From: Anastrepha obliqua
Taxonomy: Eukaryota; Arthropoda; Insecta; Diptera; Tephritidae
Length of the DNA stretch: 64,000 bases
Assembly (NCBI RefSeq): GCF_027943255.1
Contig: NC_072896.1
Span: 46,898,501 to 46,962,500 of the forward strand
Direction of reading: 5' to 3'
The translations under genes and the position numbers were made by a program. Shown one piece after another: positions 21,501 through 32,442 of the stretch; positions within the stretch are counted from its first letter, which is position 1, and every line of letters begins with the position of its first letter. The notes under the pieces are model-generated. The model was not told where the DNA came from and did no database searches. It saw only the letters and a program-made list of their open reading frames with translations.

Positions 21501-22449
21501 GTCTTGTCCAACGATGCAGCACCCAGCTTACTTCGACTGAATTCTTCTCGAAGACGTTTAAAATGCACACCGGAAGCATACCTTATGTAGAGCCAATAGC
21601 GGTTATATTTTATAATGCTTTTCAAAACAAGTTAAATTATCAGTTGAAAATTGCTTGTTAGTGTCCTTTTACATACCAGGTACTAATAGCAATTGTGCAA
21701 TGTGTGAGAATCGTGAATACAACGAAAGAAAGAAAGAACACTGCAAAGTAAATAAAATAGTCCGAACAAATATCCAGCAGGAGCTTAGCTCAAAACTATT
21801 ATATTTATCTACTCCAAAGAATAAAGGTGCCGTTCGTTTTGCTCAATTTATACCAATTTTCGGTTGCTATATAATTCAAAATATTGTAACTCCTTTCAAA
21901 ACGCATGACCCAATCATAAGAGAGTCTCCTGTTAAGATACCTACAGATAGGGAGATGTCCCTGCTACCCAACTACCCTAAATTTCAACCGAAATTGTATC
22001 TTCGGTATCGTACTTCCAACATTTTTTTAAATTGCAGTAAGGAGAGATATTTTAGCGAAATTAGTAGCTTTTATTCAAAAGGATTTGTATAAGAAATCAA
22101 TTATATCTTACAGTCTCATTCGCTTCACAGTTCACTAAATATCTTTGCAGATATGTGAATGCCTTATAATATATGATATTTGTACAGCATCTAATATACT
22201 GAAGACTTTCAGTTACAGATTACAGCCTAGAGCCAATCATATGTATCAACTTTAATGTGATGATCCCTCGCTTGGGTGCCACGTGCAAAATAATTCAGTT
22301 AGATGTGGCATCGAGAGATTTAGATTGACTTAACTCCTTTCCCCCGATTTTTTTTCCTCTAACTCCAAATTTTTATTCCATTCAATTTATTCTAGATTTT
22401 TCTATATGAAATTTCAAGTCGCTGTGCCCGTGTATTTGGGTGATATATA
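18529..22449. other. Long intron stretch, no recognised element
   Basis: AT-rich with a T-run at 20642-20662 and AC/GT repeats near 19500. Long open frames such as the minus frame 19033-19590 have no domain. The first-half FN3 exon is expected between here and 37518 but no candidate was seen. Confidence 0.5.
21655..22092 (+). other. Unassigned 145-codon open frame
   Basis: An uninterrupted plus-strand frame from an unusual TTG-type start, reading CAMCENREYNERKKEHC, then LLYLSTPKNKGAVRFAQFIP and NYPKFQPKLYLRYRT. No family recognised, no signal peptide or clear membrane segment, and no splice signals that link it to the host gene. Length is notable for AT-rich DNA, but chance remains possible. 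Confidence 0.2.
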
Positions 22450-22662
22450 CCGCAGCCGTAACCGAAATGGTTGGGGCGCTATTAGAAAAAACTGCTTATA
22501 TAATTTTGCTTCCATGCACGGAGGTTCGAGACTACGCGCTCTCGAATAGCAAACTTATAGAAAAAGTTCTTTCTAATAGCGGCAGGCAATGGCAAACCTT
22601 CGAGTGTATTTTTGTCAAACCCGGCCAAACACCTAACGGAAGTGTTCGCACCAATTATTTAT
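22450..22662 (+). mobile_element. tRNA-derived SINE, near full length with deletion
   Basis: Head GCAGCCGTAACCGAAATGG (A-box), B-box GGTTCGAGAC near 22522, body CTAATAGCGGCAGGCAATGG, then tail GGCCAAACACC..GTGTTCGCACCAATT. The section between GAGTGTATTTTTGTC and the tail is deleted. Confidence 0.8.
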
Positions 22663-22959
22663 TCTTTTTATTTTTTGGTGGTATAGAAAGTTTCTTGTTA
22701 GCATAATCGAGCAGTGGTGGCATAGATTTATTCAAAACAATATTTCCTTGATGGAATAATTTAGTCAACGTTTGCGGAAAACTGTTTCATTTAAACATTT
22801 ACCTATAATTATTCTTATAATTCCAGGGTAATTTCGTATATTTAAAAACGTTTTAACGCTAAATTCAATTGTTTAAGAAGCGTTTTTTTTGTCGGAATAG
22901 ACTAACAAGTGCAGCAGACCCAGACACAATTAAATCCATTGTACTGCACTCGGATTCCC

Positions 22960-23330
22960 TTTTTAATTTTCTTTAAACCTACCCGAACTACGAAGAAATC
23001 TTAGTAGATCTGGTGGTGTCAAGGAGCCAAGGTGGTCGCTTCTTATCATATCAACGCCAAAGACCTCAAGCCTGATTCGAGCGAAGGCGGGCCAGATGCA
23101 CAGAAAGTGGTCCGCCGTCTCATTCTTCTCTCCAGATGCTGTGCAAAGTGCACTGTCTAAGATGCCCACCTTTTCCATGTGCTTTGCCCATAGAAAGTGG
23201 TCCGTCATCATTCTACCCAGCCTCCTACAGTCCCCTCTGCTTAGTGGCAGGAGGAACTGCGACAGTCGGTCGGACATAACAGTTAACATCAGTTTTATCC
23301 ATCTGCAGCCTCTCTCAGCCTGCTAAGCTC
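22960..23330 (-). mobile_element. LINE C-terminal fragment
   Basis: Minus strand gives GRMMTDHFLWAKHMEKVG, CTASGEKNETADHFLCIWPA and FARIRLEVFG, then DLLRFLRSSGRFKEN and stop. This is the cysteine/His knuckle end of an RT/RNase H LINE, with the first cysteines altered. Upstream RT is not present. Confidence 0.7.
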
Positions 23331-23894
23331 ACTTCTGGCTTAAATTAACCCGTTTTCTAACCGTGACAAACATACTTTGCTAAATGTTTCCCAAATTAGT
23401 TATTATTTGATCACACTTTGTGAAGAAATCTGGTATATCATTACTATTCTCAAACAAACAACAAAAACAAAAATTAATGGTTCTAGCAGCCTGTAAACAT
23501 GCGAAATTACTCTCAAACAACGCTGAGGCCTTTTATACCCCTCGCAACGTTATTTAGATTGATTTTAACAAAATTGCATGTTATCTTATCTTGTAACTAG
23601 AAGCTAATAAAAATATTAGCGAATACAAAATTAATCTTTTACCAAGCATATGCGCACTTTCCGATTTCCAAGAGCTCCAATTTTGTCTTTACAGAATTGA
23701 TGAGATGCAAATACATCTATTCGGAATTGAAGATTCTTTGGCCGCATTCCACATATCGGGTGTTTTTCTAAAACTATCGATAATCATGAAAACTATCGAT
23801 AATCTATAACTATGGTTTGACAGAGTGCCAAACTGTGTGGATATTTCTGTTCAGTAAGGCGCTTACAAATTGTGGAAATTTACTTAGAAAATTT
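23331..23894. other. Intron sequence, no gene seen
   Basis: CTATCGATAATC is repeated at 23774-23803; otherwise nothing recognised. Confidence 0.4.
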
Positions 23895-24210
23895 AATAAA
23901 ACTATTCGAGAAAAAAAGATAATAAATCCGCCAACACTGGTGGCATTATCGGCCCTTATTTCCTTCGACATGAGGAAAGAGCTGCCGAAACGACGAATGA
24001 CTAAACATTGGCGCAAGTTGGTTCCGACAAGACGGTGCAACTTGGCATACCGCGCTTTTAATAGTCGATTTATTGCAATATCCAAGCCACCATTGACTCC
24101 ATACTGCCAGATTTCTTGTAAAAAGTAGTCAAAAGTTGGACTGATCGAATGGGCCATGTAACTCATAGTCGTGGCGGACATATACCGGATATCATTTTCA
24201 TCTGCCAGAT
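23895..24210 (+). mobile_element. DUF4817-type mariner transposase fragment
   Basis: Across two frames the plus strand reads TGGIIGPYFLRHEERA, then SWFRQDGATWHTALLIVDLL and, near the end, SRGGHIPDIIF, which are the middle, second catalytic and C-terminal motifs of the DUF4817-type transposases at 15125 and 51333. A long minus-strand frame here is its shadow. No termini found. Confidence 0.65.
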
Positions 24211-25584
24211 TATAATAATACAAAAACGTTACCTCCAACAATATTTCTGTTTGGTATTACTATTTTAAATTCTCAAGCCCTAAAATGATTTATCATAAAT
24301 GTATATAAATAAATGTGTTTATGTCTTCAAAACTCTTAATTTAAATTAAAAATTGAATAAAATTGAAGATAGTGAATTTAGTACCTCGAAAGCCGCAATA
24401 TGAAATTTTCTGACTCAGCGACCGATTTTAATGGATGATATGTAAGCCTGTTTTATCATTCCTTCTTTACAACTACTGTTCACTACTAACACGGAAATAA
24501 TTTTTCCTAACTCGTATTTCATTGACATCAATAACAAAAAAAGCGAAGCATGGCAACTATGGTATATTCCACAAGGCTTCATCGTTATATTTCAGATTAA
24601 TAGAAAATCGACACCACAATTGCACATACATCATTATCTACATGTGTTACGACATAATACTGGTGAGCTTATGTGTAGGCGTTTGCCTATTTAAGTGAAA
24701 TCCTACAAATGAACGTAAAGCTACGCTCTTATGAAACAGGACAAAAAGTTGCCGAGTGCACGCGCACATAAAATTTCTGCCTACATTTGCATTTAGGAAG
24801 TATAAACCTGTAGGATCTGTGCAATACAACAACTGGCTGAACACACACATCCAGCTTAAATGCACAAGTAACCAAACAAACGTTGACTCTTCGAACCAAC
24901 CATTTGGCGAAGCAACCAGTCAACCCTGCTTCCCTTAATGTCTTTTCAATCATGACCTCAATTTGAATTTGATTATTGTATTTTGGCATCACACAGGCTG
25001 AAAATATTCATACAAACGAATGAGTAGTAATTCAAATGTATCGCATTGAATAGGCTCAAATACTGGAGCTCTTTTGTAAAAAAACACATACACACACACA
25101 CACACTAAAAATGAAGAAAAACTTTGACTCAAGCCAAAGTAAAAAATACCTATTCGCCTACGCACCCATGTAAAAGAAAACTTCAATATTATTTTATTAC
25201 AGCATGATTTTGTTGCATGGGGGGAGGCGATGATGTTACCAAAAGGTTAGGAGAGCCACGAACTTTAGAATGCATGAACTGCCTTTTGGGTTTCGGTTTT
25301 TAGTTTTTTTTTTTCTTATACCTAAGGATTATAACTTTATACAAGGCGCGTTTCATGTTCTAGTTGGATATTTTTTCTTTAATTGCTTGGGACATGAAGT
25401 CATTCGAATGACCGGCTCTGGTCGTGAATCGAAAGTGAACTTTTTTAATACCATTTGCTTAAATAGTCACCCATTCATGCGCGCAGCGTCTATGAGAGGT
25501 TAGCGCAGTTTTAATAACTTCCTACACGACTATAATCTGTTCTTATATAAAATTTTTGCTATATAAAATTTGATGTCATTAAAG
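24211..25584. other. Intron sequence, no gene seen
   Basis: Contains a CA microsatellite at 25085-25106. No coding similarity recognised. Confidence 0.5.
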
Positions 25585-26235
25585 CTACCTTAGGTGTACC
25601 TGAAGGTAACCAACCCTCTTGGGCCGTTATTGTTTTTACTTTTTGTTAATGATATTCCATCCGTGTTTTGAAATCACGTTGTCTCAGGACTTAACAAAAT
25701 TGGAAGCTTGGCGCGATGATAATTCCTTATCCCTTAATGCTGGTTAATACCAGCAATTGGCCTTTAGTAGGCACAAAGTTGAGATAGATTTCGATTACAG
25801 GTTGGGCACTACCACCCTCACAAAAATGTGTGAAAAGAATGGCTTGGGGGTTATATTTATATGATTGCCAAGTCTAAGTCTATGCTTGGCTTTGTAGTAA
25901 GGAATTTTTACGTTGAGGAATATTTATTTTTTCTCTTTTTAAATCTAATCTGGAATCTATTATATAGGGGTTCATCTTTATGAATTGATAATGTTACTTT
26001 ACAGAGCGTGGGAGAACCGAGGATTGTAGCGACTGTTAACTGAACTTCTGTATGAGTTGGTGAGCAGCAACGAGTAGGGTGCGCATAAACATATCTTGAT
26101 AATGAATTGAAACTTGTGGATCGGGGAACTCTTGAAAAGAGTAGTCCTTACTCGGGAGATCTTCTTGAAGCAAATTGCATGGATTGACAGAAACAAAAAT
26201 TCTGAATTTTGTCCCCTATTATCAACTGAACAATT
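25585..26235 (+). mobile_element. LINE RT relic (Jockey/CR1-like), heavily decayed
   Basis: Plus-strand fragments in order: GVPEGN (GVPQGS block), FVNDIPS-like VNDIPSVF, DLTKLEAWRDDNSLSLN, IAKSKSMLGFV and near the end GTLEKSS..DLLEANCMD. These follow the order of the RT thumb and C-terminal region of Jockey/CR1-type LINEs. Every block is in a different frame from the last, so the copy is old. Confidence 0.65.
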
Positions 26236-26449
26236 ATTTAAGTAATAATTTGATTACTTAGTATTTTATTTATTATTTATCACTCCCTACGACTCTCAAA
26301 CGCCAACAGACCAAGCAATGACAGCGTGGAATATAAAACGCACCCTAAACTAACTTGATCAAAAACTTCCCTGAACAATGACCAGGTGACACTAAGTCAA
26401 CAGATTTCAGTTCTGCATTTTTTTTTTTTTGTTGGATTGTCACATCTAT

Positions 26450-27063
26450 AACATAGTAGAGGCAAGTGTATAGGAGCACTCCGCAGGACGATGTTCTCTC
26501 ACCATTTCTGCTGGTTATCGTTGTCAATGACTTGCTGGAGGACCTGCAAATGACGTGGCACTAATGGTTAGTGGATAGTTTGTAGATACTCTGTACGATT
26601 CGAGAGAGATATATATGAACGTAGTTGTTAGTTGGGCAGCGGATAGCGGCCTGTCGGTGATTCTCCTCAAGACATTCAAGTCGGTGAATCCTCGTATTCA
26701 CGAGGAAATATAGAAGACCCAGAGCTCAAGTCCTCTGTTGGTGCTAGCTGACAAGGTGAAATACCTAGATCTAATCCTTGACAGCAAGCTAACGTGGAAT
26801 CCTTGCATTGAGGAGATGTAAGAAAGGCAACAATCGGCTGGTATGGACGCAAGAGCGCTATTGGCAAAAGATGAGGCCTCTCGCCTAGAGTTGTATTTTG
26901 GCTCTATAATACCATTTTAAATCCAATTTTGTTATATGGAGTCATCGTCTGGTGCAACTCACTGAAGAGGATGACATCAGTGAAGAAGCTGTAGAGAATT
27001 CAAAGGTCTGCACTAATTTGAATCAGTGGAGCGCTTCGAACTACTTCTACCTTAGCGCTCAAC
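26450..27063 (+). mobile_element. LINE RT fragment (I/R1-like)
   Basis: RSTPQDDVLSPFLLVIVVND (TPQGGVLSPLL block), VSWAADSGLSVI, DKVKYLDLILDSKLTWNP, ILLYGVIVWCNSL-like thumb and GALRTTSTLALNA at the end, with stops. It ends abruptly at 27063 where a mariner fragment begins. Confidence 0.75.
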
Positions 27064-27370
27064 GCTAAGGACTATTATTTGGGTGTTATGAGACGTTTAC
27101 GTGAAGAAATTTGCCAAAAACTAAAGGATTTGTGGAAAAAAAATTCGTGGATTTTGTACTATGATAATGCACCGTGGCACAGTACCATCATTATCCGTGA
27201 ATTTTTGACCAAAAATAAGACGTATAGCATACAACAGCCATTGAATTCATCTAATATGGATCCCTACGATTTTTTTTTTCTCTGATCGATTCAAAAAACC
27301 ACTACTGCGAATGCGTTTAAACAGCCTAATGGAAGTAATGAAAAATTCGAAGACGGCTTTGATAGGTATA
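27064..27370 (+). mobile_element. mariner transposase fragment
   Basis: KDYYLGVMRRLREEICQKLK then NSWILYYDNAPWHSTIIIRE and DPYDFFF, the second (YDNAPWH) and third catalytic motifs. It continues in another frame as DRFKKPLLRMRLNS and NSKTALIGI. Same family as the minus copy at 48840-49876 (NSWILDHNN..). No N-terminal half. The end abuts a terminal-repeat-like sequence at 27371. Confidence 0.75.
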
Positions 27371-27719
27371 TACGAGGTCTGTTCAAAAAATAAGGCTATA
27401 AGAGTGATAACTGGTGCCGGATTCATGGGTATATGGTCATGACATCGAAACCAAGGCCCAATCATCCCAATGGAAGAGCCTAGGAGAGCCAAAAGTCGAT
27501 ATCAGAAAATCGCTAAACATTCAAAACAGTTGACTTATTTATGCCCCTCACAAACAAACTAAACATTTTGCTAAAACCGAGAACCTTTTCATGTCAGAAA
27601 TACAATCGGACGTTTGCCATACTAGAAAAAACTTTTTCTAAGTCATGAGACTAATCCACCCGGCATCTATACAACGTAGGTCATAAAGCCTATGATAATC
27701 TATTGAATCTTGGCATAAT
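27371..27719. other. Orphan mariner-type terminus and an inverted SINE scrap
   Basis: CGAGGTCTGTTCAAAAAATA after TA at 27369-27370 resembles the terminal repeat of many insect mariners, but no partner end or coding follows. 27560-27640 holds an inverted SINE body piece (CGTTTGCCATACTAG, AAAAAACTTTTTCTAAGTC). Confidence 0.4.
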
Positions 27720-27995
27720 GGCGGCCGTCATAGCCGAATGGATGCATCACTATCATTCGGAAGTGCCTCGGTTCGAATCTCCGAGCATGAAACACCAAAT
27801 GATTGATAAAGAGTTTTTTAACAGCGGTCGCACCATAGGCAGGCAATGGCAAACCGCTCATCAAACCCATTTGACGTTCAGAGGTGACGTAAAATTGTAG
27901 GTCCCTTTATTTGTCGAAAAATATTAAGACGCATACCACAAATTGGAGGATAGGCTCAGCCAAATCCACAATAAAGGGTGTCAGCGACAATTATA
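27720..27995 (+). mobile_element. tRNA-derived SINE, nearly full length
   Basis: Best copy in the window. Head GGCGGCCGTCATAGCCGAAT with A-box, B-box GGTTCGAATCTCC at about 27772, body AACAGCGGTCGCACCATAGG and GCAGGCAATGGCAAACC, then TGTAGGTCCCTTTATTTGTC, AAGACGCATACCACAAATTG and tail AAGGGTGTCAGCGACAATTA. About 275 bp. A TA in its tail (27994-27995) is the insertion point of the next element. Confidence 0.85.
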
Positions 27996-28240
27996 AAGGG
28001 TGGTTAAATTTCAAGGGCGGATGTTGAATGTGAACCACACCTAAACGTCAAGTTTTTTCTGCATTTCATTTGACATTTTTCAATTTCAGACTAACTCAAT
28101 TTAAACCATGGAAAGATACACAATCCAACAACGCGTTAAAGTTATTCAGCCTTATTATGAAAACGGGAGTTCAAATCAAAATGTATATCGCGCACTTCGT
28201 GAGGCACACCTCACCTCAGTGGATTCATCAATAAGGGTTC
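27996..28240 (+). mobile_element. DUF4817-type mariner, 5' end only
   Basis: Terminus AAGGGTGGTTAAATTTCAAG follows TA at 27994-27995. The ATG at 28108 opens MERYTIQQRVKVIQPYYENG then SNQNVYRALREAH, the helix-turn-helix start shared with 15707 and 51938. The frame is then lost; the nuclease half is missing. The terminus differs from the other two, so it is a distinct family. Confidence 0.75.
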
Positions 28241-28375
28241 ATCAATCTCTTCCTTGTTATAAGTGGCTTTATTTCGGATTACTTTCTTTTTTAAAAAAAG
28301 TATGCTACTCCACGCTGCTTGTTGGCTTTCTTGAGTAAACTTGAAAACCTTTACTTCTAGTTGTTCCCCCAAGTG

Positions 28376-28520
28376 TTTTTGATGTTAAAGAAAATTGCGA
28401 TAGAATCACAGAAATAACTGAAGTTCAACGGTAGTAGTAGTCGTAGCATCACTCAGAAGCTAAAGATCGAGCATAAAACAGTTTTAAACCATTTGCGCAA
28501 ACATTTTTACGCAGAAATAC
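28376..28520 (+). mobile_element. mariner helix-turn-helix fragment
   Basis: VKENCDRITEITEVQR then, one frame over, RSITQKLKIEHKTVLNHLRK, the second helix-turn-helix of an irritans-like mariner transposase. Nothing else of it is visible. Confidence 0.5.
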
Positions 28521-29364
28521 TCGATTTCTTTTTGCTGTGTTATCAAACTTCGAGTATTACGACTGGGGATCATCCATCTTCAAACTAGTCCAATTGGGAA
28601 TTTCATCGTTCGAGAATCTGAATTTAATCTGGTGCAATAACACCGTGAAGTACATTTAAAGAATGTCCGCACGAGTTGATAAATTTTGCGTGCATTAGCT
28701 CACTTTACGCACTGTAGTGGGACGAAAGCAATTTTAGACGAAATGAATGCATGTCCCATCAACCAGAATAAATCAGCAAGCAAGCAAACAATGTCTGCTA
28801 TTCTCATTCCTCAATAGCATACACATGTACGAGTATGTATGCGTATAAATATATGTGTATAGAAGCGAAAATATTCAACGGGCACCAAATTTCTCTTAGT
28901 ATCTCAATTTGCAAATTCCTATCGCAGAATTTTACATATCATAGAAAGCTTGTTTTCCAAATCGAAAGTCTAAAGGCACACAAAATATATATACAAAATA
29001 CGTACATTTGTATGTACTATCTATATGCATGCAGGAGCAACTTATTGAAAAATTCTAAAAATACAAAAATATTTCCAATAATATAAAAACCTCAACATGT
29101 AATGTCCCATAGATACAGATTTGGCACGTTCTAACGCTCATATTTTATACTTACGCCATAGCAAATAGCTCTAGTATTGAGACCTATCGCTATAATACAT
29201 CTGTACATATGTATGTACACACATGCATACTTGCATATGGGTCTATCTAAAGCTCGTAAATTTTTATAACTTTATTTTCTTCATATCCTATTGGTTTAGG
29301 AATTTTTACGACAATATACTCACATATGTAAAAGTTTGTATATAATTGTTGAAGCTTCCTCCAT
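28521..29364. other. Intron sequence, no gene seen
   Basis: AT-rich with ACATATGTA-type simple repeats near 29200. Confidence 0.5.
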
Positions 29365-29510
29365 AGGGAATTTGGCCCAGCTTTGCCTTCAATTTGTGGC
29401 ATGCACCTATTTTGCGCCGCCCTGATATTTGCACATAGAGAAGCCTACAATTTTATGCTGATTTCGAATGGCAGAAAAGCTTTTCAAGGCCAAAATGCAC
29501 TTAAAGGTAT
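29365..29510 (-). mobile_element. SINE body and 3' fragment
   Basis: On the minus strand: ATTGTAGGCTTCTCTATGTG, ATGCCACAAATTGAAGG, AGCTGGGCCAAATTCCC, the SINE tail order, diverged. Confidence 0.5.
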
Positions 29511-30119
29511 TCAATTGTATGCCAAGAGGCAACTGCTATTTTAAGTACTTTGTTATACAATTTCATGTTGCCTGACCACAGTAGGCTTCGCAACCAGACC
29601 CGAACTAAATAGCAGTCACGCACAAGCTCACTTGGGTACGGCGGCCGACAGAATACACAGATAATCTGCTTTGGCCTCAGCATTTTCAACAAGAAACATG
29701 GCACAACAAAAGGCTTTTGTAAACAGAATCAAAAATGTACGAGATCAAATTAGGTAAGTTAAAAATTTGTTTGTTTGATTAGAATAAAAAATAAATAAAA
29801 TACTGAAAATATGCCAATTTGCCACTTTTGAAAATACTTTGCCAAAATGATTACTGTGAGAGTAGTAAATTTCTTTCGTAATATAATATATTAGCCAAGT
29901 AAAGGGGAGTCGGAAGACAATTTCGAGCCTCAAATTTTTCAAAGTGTGAGAAGTTTATTACAACGGGAATACACAGAGCTAAGAGCACATAGCACATGGA
30001 CTGAAAAGTCCCGTGTCTAACAAAGGAAACACGTTTTTTTTTGTATAAAATTAGTTTTATTCGTCAACATATGGGTGAACAACTAATTAATTTCGTATTT
30101 GTTACTAACCTCATATCTA

Positions 30120-32442
30120 CACAGTATGTTCAATAAATAACATAACTTTTCAGATGTGGAATAAAACACGTATCGAACTGTGTTTGAAAGTTATTTTTTA
30201 TTCAAAATAGTCTCCATTTAACTAGATACAACGTTCAGAACGATCAACCAATTTCTGCATGGACTTTTTTATGTCATCTAAGGCAATGTTCTTTAACACC
30301 TGTGTCACGGCTGCTTGAATGGCTGGAATATCATCATAAAACGCACCTTTCATGACAGTTTTCAATTTAGGGAACAGAAAATAGGCGCATGGTGATAGAT
30401 CAGGAGAATACGGAGGGTGGTCGATGACACAAATATGTTTTTGCATCAAAAATTCACGAGCATTTTTGGTTTTGTGAGGTGGTGCATTATCTATACTAAT
30501 ATTATAAAGAGGAAAACTTTGTTTGTTTGTTTGTTTGTTTGTAATAGGCTCAAAAACTACTGGACCGATTTTAAAAATTCTTTCACCATTCGAAAACTAC
30601 ATTATCCAAGAGTAACATGGATTACATTTTATTTTGGAAAAAAATAGGGTTCCGTAAGATATTTGGATTTTTCGGACACAAACTGAAAAAAATCTTATAT
30701 ATAAAAAAAGTCAACTTTTTGTGTGTGTTCGCTAACCGGCCGTGTCTGCACCGAATTAAACCAAACTTACACACATTGACCAAACCAAACTTATGCACAT
30801 TGTTAAGTAAGTATTGAAAATGGGTTTCGTAAAGTTTTGTTGTAATTCGGAGCAGTGGCAACGGGTACAGCGTTCTTTTGAGCCAGCCGTAATGTCGCTT
30901 ACTTTTTTAACGCTTGGGGCGGAACTGAACTGTCAAATTGACAGTGTGAGTTACAATGTGTCAATATTTCTTTCTGATTTGGACGCCATAAGGAGAAGAC
31001 GTAAGTGCAAAGTGTAAACATTTTTTGTGAATTTTTTTGTGAATTGTTTTGGAGTGGATTTTGGAACAGTGAATAATTTCTTACGAAATTTGAGAATTTA
31101 ATGTGAAATCCGAATTTTCAAATGAAATTATGTGTTCGTGGAAAAACAAATTTGTTTCGTTTTTTTTTTTTTTTGAAAAATATAAATGGATAATGGTTAA
31201 AAAAGCTCCAATGCTTAATAAAACATATAAATTGAAACGAAAAATTCACGGATGATCAGGAAAAAAGACGATTGTTTATTCATATGCGTTGATTTGAAAT
31301 TTAAAAACAATCTTCTTTTTTCCTGATTTTCAATTTATATTTTATATTTACTCAAAAACAAATAGAAAAACAAAAAATATTGTTTATGCTAAAGCGCTTG
31401 AATAAAGAATAAAGAAATAAATAATATGAAAACCATATATTTTCTGTTCTAAACCATATCTATTCTATTTTAGTGTGCCCAGCGAAGGGGGCCGGGTTTG
31501 CTAGTCATGCAATAAAAACAGCTGTTTCCCCTCTGGATATTCAGGTTTTACACAAAAAATTCTTGACCACAAACGATGTAAAACTTGTAAATAGTATTCT
31601 CCATTAATAGTTTAACCTTCTGCAACAAATTCCTTGTGTGGAATCGTAGAACGTGATCAACATTGTTTTGATTCTTGACTTCTGAAAACGCAATTTCTTT
31701 GCTTTTGGCTCCCCTTTCGTCTTCTATTCTGCAGATTGACGCTTAGTTTCAGGGTTATATTTGAAGCACCATGTTTCGTCACCAGTTATGATCGAATCAA
31801 GAAAATCTGGATCGTTTTCAGCTGTTGAAATGATGTCTTTACAATGCTCTACACGAGCGATTTTTTTATCTTCATTTAATTGGTGTGGAACAAAGCGTGC
31901 ACAAACCTTTCTTTTACCCAAATCGTCAGTTTAAATTTTCCAAATAGTACCAGTAGATGAATTTAATTCTTCAACCAACATTCTTACAGTGAAATTTCCG
32001 TCAACAGCAATAATTTCGCGGACTTTTTCCACCAATTCAGCACGATTACTTGCTTCTGGACGACCAGGTCTTTCATCATCATTCAAATCTTCACGACCAT
32101 TTTTAAATCGTTTAAACCAATTATATACATACATTTGAACGAGCTAAACAATCATCACCATAAACATTTTGCATCAATTCGTACGTCTCACTAATTGTTT
32201 TTCCAAGTTTAACACAGAATTTAATATTTGCTCTTTGCTCCATTGTATTTTTACGACACAAGCACGAAACATACTGTCAATAAAAGGCGCGTAATTTTTG
32301 AACCTGTCAAACGATTTACATGAAGTTGGCTGCGGTTGAAAGTTGACGCTTGTACCTTTTCAATATGATCAGAGTTTAATAGATAGCTCTACGTGTTCCA
32401 TGATTTAAATACAAACTTCTGTTATTTATTGAACATACTGTG
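30120..32442 (-). mobile_element. mariner, third level of the nest
   Basis: Terminal repeats start CACAGTATGTTCAATAAATA on both ends; TA at 30118-30119 and 32443-32444. The minus ATG at 32243 opens MEQRANIKFCVKLGKTISET, then ERPGRPEASNRAELVEKVRE, GKRKVCARFVPHQLNE, TGDETWCFKYNPETKR and, across the Helitron-like insertion, LLHDNAPPH, DHPPYSPDLSPCAYF. Several stops and a frameshift after TGTIWKI. Without the 1015-bp insert it is about 1308 bp. Related to the copy at 58770-59860. Confidence 0.9.
30491..31505 (+). mobile_element. Non-autonomous Helitron/Helentron-like element (mini-me/HINE type)
   Basis: Begins CTATACTAATATTATAAAGA, followed by a GTTT microsatellite (30520-30541) and ATAGGCTCAAAAACTACTGG. 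Ends GGGGGCCGGGTTTGCTAGT. Known: such ends, a 5' microsatellite and a CTAGT terminus are features of insect Helentron-related non-autonomous elements. Excising it rejoins GTGCATTAT with CATGCAATAA; on the minus strand this restores L-L-H-D-N-A-P-P-H of the host transposase, with no target duplication. Inside, 31254-31277 and 31305-31327 form an inverted repeat. No rolling-circle replicase or helicase is encoded. Confidence 0.85.

Noticed and set aside
23810..24241. 143-codon minus-strand open frame
   Set aside because: Shadow of the DUF4817-type mariner on the plus strand, whose motifs GGIIGPYF and WFRQDGAT are recognisable.
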